A stretch of DNA of 64,000 nucleotides from NCBI GenBank assembly GCA_008694505.1, contig VZDJ01000061.1, forward strand, positions 290,346 through 354,345. The letters are read 5' to 3'. The notes under the pieces are model-generated. The model searched no databases. It worked only from the letters and a program-made list of their open reading frames with translations, and was not told where the DNA came from. Origin of the DNA: Cyanoderma ruficeps (Eukaryota > Chordata > Aves > Passeriformes > Timaliidae). A program made the position numbers and the translations under genes. Shown here piece by piece: positions 58,501 through 64,000 of this stretch. Numbering within the stretch: the first letter of the stretch is position 1; each line of letters opens with the position of its first letter.

Positions 58501-61500
58501 TTTGAGAGCTGCCAATGGAGCTGAAGTCCAGGCAGAGGCCTGGGATGATGGAGGTCACCAATTAACCCAGAGGTTTGATTGCCCTTCCGGCCCTCCAGCT
58601 TTTTATCCATCTCACACCCAGCTGCCCCAGTGTCTGGGAACCTCCTGTTGGAAAAAGCCCCGTGGAAGTCATGCGTGAGGGATTCGGAACCAGGTCACCT
58701 TGGTAATGAGGAGAAAATTAATTTAGTCCATAACAACAACAACAACAAAATCCTTAGTGCTGCCATTTCTCTGAGCACTGGCCCAGTGTTTGCTGATGGA
58801 GTGTCTCCATTTCATGGATGTGAAATGAGAGGAAGGGAGGGAAGGTGACATGTCAGGGCACGTCAGCGGGATAATTTAGGAGATTCTTACTGCTCCAATC
58901 TGTGCTCCATTCACGTGGCCTCTGGGAGCTTGCCTCGTTATTCAGGAGTTAAGGCAGCACTGTTAATTACCTAAAGATGAATTATTTTTCCTGGTGCAGT
59001 ATCCATTAAGGTCCATCTAGCTGCTAACTCCTGAAAAGTCTCTGCAGATCCCAAAAATCTCAAGTCCCTCGTTGCAGGGAGTTCTGCATGATGGGGATCA
59101 GCAGCAAGCCCAGCCCGTGGAGCTGTGCCTGGAGCTGGGCCAGGTGTCCCTGGGTCCTGGGAGTGTGTTCAGGCTGTCCTGGAAACCCTGGAGGCTCAAG
59201 TTGGTCATTTCCATGTTTTTATGGGTATGTAGCTTGAAAAAAAAAAACCATCTTCAAGGAATAGCCAGCCCAGCCCCAGCACTGCTGTTCCATTCTGTTC
59301 ACAGACAGTGGAGTGACAGGTTTGCAGCTGCTTCCTTGCTCTCCTTGTTATTCATGCAAACATTTATCCCTGTTGATCTTCTAAATGGTTGAGTCTCTGA
59401 ATCTTTAAATCGTTGGCCCTTCACCAAAAACGCAGGGATGGCAAAGCAGTCAATTCTCATTAGAAACTAAAGACAGTCAACAAATCCATGGCATCCTTCA
59501 AAGCCAATCTAAAACAATTCATTTTTCATCTCTCTGTCGTATTTGTCATGTTTCTGCCAGCAGAAAGTGCAGCTGGAGCAGGATTATTCTGAAGGGAGCG
59601 CTGAATAAATCACCTGTCACCTGCCAGGCTTGGCTCACTTTGTGCTGCTTTGTTGTGTAACCATCAGTGATTTACACTCTTTCCTCCTCTGTGTCTGAAG
59701 GCTTTGTGAGGCCACTGGAACATGTTACTGTGTCAGAGCAAAATGCTGAAGCAAAGAGCTTGTTCTCTGCGTGTCACGTCACTTACAGCCACCTCTGATC
59801 TCCTGACTGGAATGTCATGTTTGCCCCGTGATGCCCCACGGAGAGATGAGAGGCTTTTACCAGGCTTACGAAAGAGAACTGAATGTGAATTTAATAATTC
59901 ATTTTAAACAGTGTTAAATCTGCTGCTGACATCTAGTGGGTGCCTGAATTCGTAAATACTCGAGTGATCAGAAAACGTGAAGCTTTTCTGTTTGGCCTGT
60001 GAAGTCGTGTTGGTTTTGGATCAAAATAAAGCTGTGCTGGGTTTGGTGAAGGCAAATAAATGCTGCAAAGATGTTGAACTGGTTAGCAATGGAATGTGTC
60101 CCAGAGTGACAGGAAGGGACACAGATTGATGCTTTTGGTTGTGGGTGAGCTGAGATTTTGAATTCATAATCTTGCTCTGGAGCCCAGGTCCTGCACCTGA
60201 GCCACAGAGATCTCTCTTCCTTTCCCATTCAGCTTTTTGTGCCACTCTCACATTTGCACAGGGGGTGAGTGTATTTTGATAAGCAAATACAGGACTCTGA
60301 TATGTGTTACTATATCCAAAAAATACGAGTGGAAAGGGGGAATGGTTGTTTGTCCCCCTAATGTGGTTTGAGGATTTCTGGCTAGCAGGAGATCTCCTCT
60401 TTAACTAAAAGTATAGTTTCTCAGTTTTTGGCATGGTAGTTTAAAGAATCATTAATAATCCACAACCAAGTGGGGTATTAGTTTGTTCAAACGTGCAATA
60501 ATATCCCAGTAATATTTTGCTCTTTGGGATTTTAGGAGGAACAGGAGATGGATGAAGGTGAGGAATTAAAAAAAGAAAATCTACAGGAGAGAGAGACTGA
60601 GGGGCTGGAGTGTGTCCAGAGACAACCCCTCCAGGGTTTCAACAAGAATTGAGCTTCCAGTAGCAACAATTCCGAGTTGCTCTTGCTCAGTTATGTAAAT
60701 TGATAATGTTTATCAGATTATCTGTTTTGCTTCCTGTTTTAACGGGAAAAACAAACTTTTCCTGGATGATAAAGCCACTCACTGGACATGCCAAAGGCCA
60801 GAACTGGACAAGTGGAGGTCTCCTTGGGTTTGTGATTAATGGGAACAGCAGAGGCTCTTGCTGCTGGTTTATTATTGGTTTTGCAGTCAATAACAAGCGT
60901 TGGTCACTGGGACACTGAGTGACAAACCAGTTTCCCGACATCCACAACCCTGTCGGGGGAAAAAGTGTGCTCCAAAAACAAAAAAAGGCTCCTTTTATTT
61001 CCCACTCTTTGTTTTTCAGGGGTTGATGCTGCGTTACAGAAGGAATCCAGACCTCAGATGCCCGTTCCATCTGCAACTCCAGCCTCAGCATCATCCTCCT
61101 CATCCTCATCCAAATTCCACCGAGCTCGCTCAGGGGGAGCCAGAGATGAACGTTATCGATCTGGTAAGGGCAGGGACAGGAGTTCCCTGGATTCCTCCCC
61201 AGGAATGTGCTGGGTCCTCTCAAGGAATCAAAATTATTATTATCAGTCAGCCTTGGTGGTTCTCTGTAATGAAACATCAGACTGTGGGGTGCAGCTGCTC
61301 AATCAAAACCACTTATAAGTAGGAAAAAAACCCCAAATAACGTCACCCTGATTTTCTGGCTCGATATAAATTGTTGGGTGCAAATTGTTCATAGAATGGA
61401 AAAAAGAAGAAATTTTTAACCACATCTGTAGGGGATGATATTCAGTGAGGTGACAGGTGATATCAGTTCCTGGAGCTGAGGATTGCTGTGCTCTGGGAGC

Positions 61501-62985
61501 TTGAAGCAGCAGGAAGGGTTGCCCAGTACCTGCTGAGCTCCTGCTTCACTTCAGGAGAGGAGAAGCTGTTGGCACCTATTTTTTTTTGCTCCCTGGTTTT
61601 GTTTTTCACTTTACAGTAACAAGAATTAAGTTTTCTTCTCAACGCAGACAAATGAAGTTTATTAAATCTTCTTTCTCCAATGACACTGTCATATCCCACC
61701 ATTCCACGGAGCGTTAGGAGAGCCTGGTTTGGGTTTTGCAGGAGCAGAATTAAAATACATTAATCTCAGAAGTGAACGTAGATGTAGAAATGAATGCTCT
61801 CCCTGGTCATAGCTGGTTTTTATTAAGTTGATTTCTCCTCACCAGTGATGTGTCTTCCTTCAAAGAGCTCTGGGGGTTGCAGAGGGATGGAAACCTCCCA
61901 TCCCAACCTGTTTCAGTTCCTAATCAGCCTGCACTTACAGCCACAGTTAAACTTCCAAGGTTTACATGTAATCTGCATCCATTTGGGAGCAGAAGGTTTT
62001 TCCTAAAATCAGACAACTGTCACTTCATAGACCCAAGTTGCACCTGAGGCTGCACACACTATGTGCATATTTAAACGGTGCACAGGCAGATTTTAGGATA
62101 ATCTTTGATTGAGGGGAACAATCTGCCAGGTTTCTGTCAAAATTGCCAGAGACACGAGGATATAATGAGTTTAATCCAGAAATTTCCAGAGTAACAAACC
62201 TGACCCTGCATTCAGCTTGCTAACTTCAGGAACTTCAATTAATTTCTTTGTTGAGAAAAGAGAATAAAAGGTGATGCTACTCCTGGGGTGGAAGAAGAGA
62301 GTCATTGGGAAGGTGCTGGAAACAGGGATGTCATGAACAGGCAGATGTTTGGAGCTGTGGGAGCCTTGTGTGTCCTCCTTCCTTTGATGCCTTGGAACAA
62401 AGGCTACACAAAGTTAAGAGAATAATGTGGGTATTTATTAAAGGCCTTCAATAGATACGCCTTGGGCTGTCAGAAGCCTCCCAGAGGCTGCACCCAAGAC
62501 AGACAATGGTCACGAGTTTTTCCAGACAATTCTAAATTTACTCTATTTGCGTATCAGGGTTAATTCTCCAATTACAGCTTCAGGTAATGAAGTCGTATTC
62601 CCCCAGTTTGCTCTCCCCATTTCACTTTTGTTCCTACTTTTTGGGGCCTGAGGCTGTAGGGCGTCCTTGGATCAGAGGCCTAGAGGGTTTATTTTACCTT
62701 CACTAAAATACGAAGACAGTTAACTAACGCTTCATGTGGAGTTTACAGCTGCGCACTAACGCGGTCCGGGATTTGAAAACCAGAAAATCTTAAGACCTTA
62801 AGGCATCCCCCTCCTGCCGTGCTGTTGCTGAAGGCAGCTGTGCCCTTTCCCTCTGGCAGACATCCACACTGAAGCTGTCCAGGCGGCGCTGGCCAAGCAC
62901 AAGGAGCAGAAGATGGCCCTGCCCATGCCCACCAAGCGCCGCTCCACCTTCGTCCAGTCCCCAGCTGACGCCTGCACTCCCCCAG
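31464..62985 (+). CDS. DIP2B: Disco-interacting protein 2 homologue B (DIP2B), 5' part: coding exons 1-4
   Basis: DIP2 proteins have an N-terminal DMAP1-binding domain followed by two adenylate-forming (AMP-binding, FAAL-like) domains. They are linked to fatty-acyl metabolism and, for DIP2B, to axon growth. Four exons give about 141 residues, all from the DMAP1-binding region and the linker after it: EVREQLAELELELSEGDITQ, KGYEKKRAKLLAPYVPQTQ, SGGARDERYRSDIHTEAVQA, ALAKHKEQKMALPMPTKRRS and TFVQSPADACTPP. These are near-identical to human DIP2B. The N-terminus (MAEPAAVSSLPREVREQL) is shorter than the human one. Phases agree at every junction. The remainder of the gene, including both adenylating domains, lies beyond the right edge. 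The coordinates span introns. Confidence 0.96.
32334..32374 (-). repeat. Short CR1 3'-terminal remnant
   Basis: CAGAGAATCAGAGTTGCAAG followed by GGACCCTACGAGGATCAT matches the antisense CR1 terminus. Only about 40 bp survive. Confidence 0.5.
44213..44342 (-). repeat. CR1 LINE 3'-end fragment
   Basis: Antisense CR1 with GGAATCATGGAATAGTTTGG, GTTGGAAGGGGCCTTAAAGC and GACACCTTCCACTGTCCCTG. About 130 bp remain, close to the general avian CR1 3' consensus. Confidence 0.9.
49428..49690 (-). repeat. CR1 LINE 3'-end fragment
   Basis: Antisense, older-looking CR1: CACAGAATCCTTGAGGCTGG, CACCTCCAGGGATGGGGATT, CCACCACCTCCCTGGGCAGC and GAAGAAATTCCTCCTGATGC. Confidence 0.85.
51112..51235 (-). repeat. CR1 LINE fragment
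   Basis: Antisense CR1 internal 3' UTR: CCAACCTGGCCTTCCATACT, TTCCAGGGATGGAGCTGCCA, CTCTGGGCAGCCTGTGCCAG and CACCCTCACAGGGAGGAATT. The extreme 3' end is missing. Confidence 0.85.
52222..52343. repeat. Minisatellite with 10-bp unit
   Basis: About 12 tandem copies of GGCTTCCCTG, with interspersed GTCTTCCCTG and GTCTTCCCAG variants. The 10-bp period is almost without indels. Both strands remain open through it and give spurious collagen-like or Gly/Pro-rich translations. Confidence 0.95.
54085..54640 (+). repeat. CR1 LINE, about 555 bp
   Basis: Sense-orientation CR1 of the same subfamily as 23804-24390: GCAGCCCAAAGGGTCACCTT, GAGCAAGGACAAGGGGCTGA, GTCCTGTCCCTGTCACAGGG-type block, CCAGAGCTCCAGGAGTGTTT, and the terminus CATTCCACAATTCT. 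It includes the end of the reverse-transcriptase ORF region in degraded form and the 3' UTR. It retains about 35 bp absent from the 23.8 kb copy. Confidence 0.9.
54991..55255 (-). repeat. CR1 LINE 3'-end fragment
   Basis: Antisense CR1 close to the avian consensus: ACGGAATCGTGGAATGCTTT, GGTTGGAAGAGACCTTTAAC, CCATGGGCAGGGACACCTTC, CACCCTCACAGGGAGGAGTT. Confidence 0.9.
55504..55570. other. Long near-perfect hairpin (18-bp perfect stem)
   Basis: AACTGAGAGGGAACAGCC (55510-55527) pairs perfectly with GGCTGTTCCCTCTCAGTT (55547-55564) across a 19-nt loop. After one mismatch, three further base pairs extend the stem outward. It is not part of a recognised CR1. The size is compatible with a pre-miRNA-like stem or a small inverted repeat. 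I do not recognise it as a known miRNA. Confidence 0.8.
55967..56345 (+). repeat. CR1 LINE fragment
   Basis: Sense, diverged CR1: CCGCTCTCGTGACCACCTGG, CCCTCTGTCCAGTTCTGGGA, GTCCAGAGGAGGCCATGAAG, then sequence matching the 3' UTR including GGAAGAAATTCCTCCCTGGC. It lacks the extreme 3' end. Confidence 0.85.
56844..56915 (+). CDS. DIP2B: DIP2B coding exon 2
   Basis: Encodes (G)DITQKGYEKKRAKLLAPYVPQTQ, the core of the DMAP1-binding domain. Acceptor TTGTTTCTAG, donor GTAGGT. It enters and leaves one base into a codon, so it is 72 nt and skippable in frame. Confidence 0.95.
56916..61019 (+). other. DIP2B: DIP2B intron 2
   Basis: A 4.1-kb intron with one CR1 fragment near its start (57112-57262). 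The remaining sequence appears unique. No exon or RNA gene was recognised. Confidence 0.85.
57112..57262 (+). repeat. CR1 LINE 3'-end fragment
   Basis: Sense CR1: GCCAGGCTGGATGGGGCTTG, GTGTCCCTGCCATGGCAGGG, GATGGGCTTTAAGGCGTTCT. It is truncated at both ends and lies about 200 bp past DIP2B exon 2. Confidence 0.85.
61020..61163 (+). CDS. DIP2B: DIP2B coding exon 3
   Basis: Encodes GVDAALQKESRPQMPVPSAT, then a Ser/Ala-rich run (PASASSSSSSSK), then FHRARSGGARDERYRS. The Ser run replaces a short QTSAPSK segment of human DIP2B. Acceptor GTTTTTCAG, donor GTAAGG. Confidence 0.94.
61164..62859 (+). other. DIP2B: DIP2B intron 3
   Basis: A 1.7-kb intron. Its 3' half contains the LTR-like element at about 62385-62760. 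The remainder has no recognised feature. Confidence 0.85.
62385..62760 (-). mobile_element. Probable avian endogenous-retrovirus solo LTR (approximate bounds)
   Basis: The + strand reads GGGTATTTATTAAAGGCCTT, then CCTTGGGCTGTCAGAAGCCT, GGCTGCACCCAAGACAGACA, TCCAATTACAGCTTCAGGTA and ACTTTTTGGGGCCTGAGGCT. I associate this order of blocks with LTRs common in songbird genomes. On the minus strand AATAAA (complement of 62434-62439) would be the LTR polyadenylation signal. No internal retroviral genes flank it, so it would be a solo LTR. The family name and exact ends are not determined. Confidence 0.5.
62860..62985 (+). CDS. DIP2B: DIP2B coding exon 4
   Basis: Encodes DIHTEAVQAALAKHKEQKMA, LPMPTKRRSTFVQSPADACT and PP, identical to human over this stretch as far as I can recall. 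Acceptor CCTCTGGCAG, donor GTGAGG; ends one base into a codon. Confidence 0.96.
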
Positions 62986-64000
62986 GTGAGGCTGTGCCAG
63001 ACTCTGCAGGGATTACACCTTCCAAACCAAGGGGCTGCAGCGCTCCTGGTGTTCTTGTTGGCCCTCTCTCGGGGCTGGGAGGTGAGCTCTCTTCCAGGAG
63101 TTCTCAAAGAACGACGTGGTGGGAGTCTTGGGATGTCCTGTGTGAGGAGTTTGGATTTGGATGGTCCTTGTGGGTCCAACTCGGGGTATTGTGTGGTACA
63201 AATTGGCTGGACTGAGGCCACTTCTTCCTCCCTCACACCTGTTTTTGATGGATAATTCACGTCTTGATGCCATTAATGCTTATTGCTCAGTACACGAGAG
63301 GAGGGTTTTTGCAGTTTGTTTGTTTTCTGGGCAAGGACCTCAGAGGGGTCCAGTGGAATTGCAGGACTTCTCTCACCCCTGCCATGTCCTGGCTGCAGCA
63401 GAATCCCTGGATGACATGGTGTCTGTCACGATGCATGTGCAGCAGATATCAATAACCCTCTGTTTTCCAGCAGCTGGATGCACTGACTGACAAATGAGTC
63501 CGTGTGATTTTTGGCAGTGACTTCTGTGTCGTGTCTCATTGTGCAGAAGCATCGCAGCCATTTGGATTGACAGAGTCATCCGAATGTTATGAATCCACAT
63601 CTCCTGGTGAATTCATAGCTCTGAAATTGCTCTGCTAGGCCATGTCACTCCTCCTCCTCCTTTCTTCCTGTTTTATCACACTTCCTTTTTCCCTTCCTTT
63701 TCTCCCGGGGGGCTGATGCATGTTCCTGGTGTCTGCTTGGGTCTCAGCTCTGTGCTCACTTGTCCAGGACTGCAGCACATCCTGTGCTGAGGTTGTCACA
63801 CAAATCGAGGTCAGCACTTACAGCATGGCTGGAGTCAGTCCTTTGCCTCAGCTCGTAACTCTGTTCCACTCTGCCAAGTGGGTAACATGATTTAGTAGTT
63901 TGATTTACCACTCGAGTGTAGGCAGAAAATCACTTCGAAGGACACCTAAATTTTAGGCCAAAGCCACCTGTATGTTTGTATTTGGCTCTGTACAACTCAA
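62986..64000 (+). other. DIP2B: DIP2B intron 4, 5' part
   Basis: The intron continues past the right edge. It contains a short CR1 terminus at about 63148-63200 and otherwise no recognised feature. Mammalian exon 5 (beginning near the SSASEDEGSLRR region) is not present in the window. Confidence 0.85.
63148..63200 (+). repeat. Short CR1 3'-terminal remnant
   Basis: GGATGGTCCTTGTGGGTCCA followed by ACTCGGGGTATTGTGTGG resembles the sense CR1 terminus (GATCCTTGTGGGTCCCTTCC and ATATTCTGTG). Confidence 0.6.

Overview
The window is nuclear DNA from a vertebrate, and almost certainly a bird. It has intron-containing genes with GT..AG junctions, two CpG-island promoters, and many dispersed CR1 LINE 3' ends, the dominant avian retroposon, in both orientations. 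It has no mammalian SINEs. One LTR-like segment near 62.4-62.7 kb resembles families I associate with songbirds, so a passerine is my best guess, but that is an inference. I see nothing bacterial or viral in an active state, no CRISPR and no operon.

Two protein-coding genes lie head to tail on the + strand. LARP4 (La ribonucleoprotein 4, a poly(A)- and PABP-binding factor) is complete. All 16 coding exons can be placed, from the ATG at 8849 to the TAA at 25308-25310. They sum to 2202 nt (733 codons plus stop) with every exon phase consistent. A 3' UTR of about 4.8 kb follows, ending near an AATAAA at 30065-30070. About 1.4 kb downstream, DIP2B begins with its ATG at 31464 in a second CpG island. 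Only its first four coding exons (31464-62985) are in the window. A 25.3-kb first intron separates exons 1 and 2, and the gene runs off the right edge.

Layout: 1-8.1 kb is intergenic sequence with three CR1 remnants and no exon I could support. 8.1-9.6 kb is the LARP4 CpG island, with a CTCF-like site and a GGGGCC-type G-quadruplex block. 8.85-30.1 kb is LARP4. 30.1-31.4 kb is the intergenic spacer, with a G-rich 23-bp minisatellite abutting the DIP2B promoter. 31.5-56.8 kb is DIP2B intron 1, mostly unremarkable, with a 10-bp minisatellite at 52.2 kb and a CR1 cluster at 54-57 kb. 56.8-64 kb holds DIP2B exons 2-4.

The items most worth following up are a frame-preserving 27-nt candidate microexon in LARP4 intron 10, a near-perfect hairpin in DIP2B intron 1, the promoter-proximal minisatellite at DIP2B (whose human orthologue carries the FRA12A CGG expansion), an in-frame uORF ahead of the DIP2B start, and a 15-bp in-frame duplication in the last LARP4 exon. 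I found no convincing new multi-gene system. This is ordinary vertebrate euchromatin with some notable local structure.
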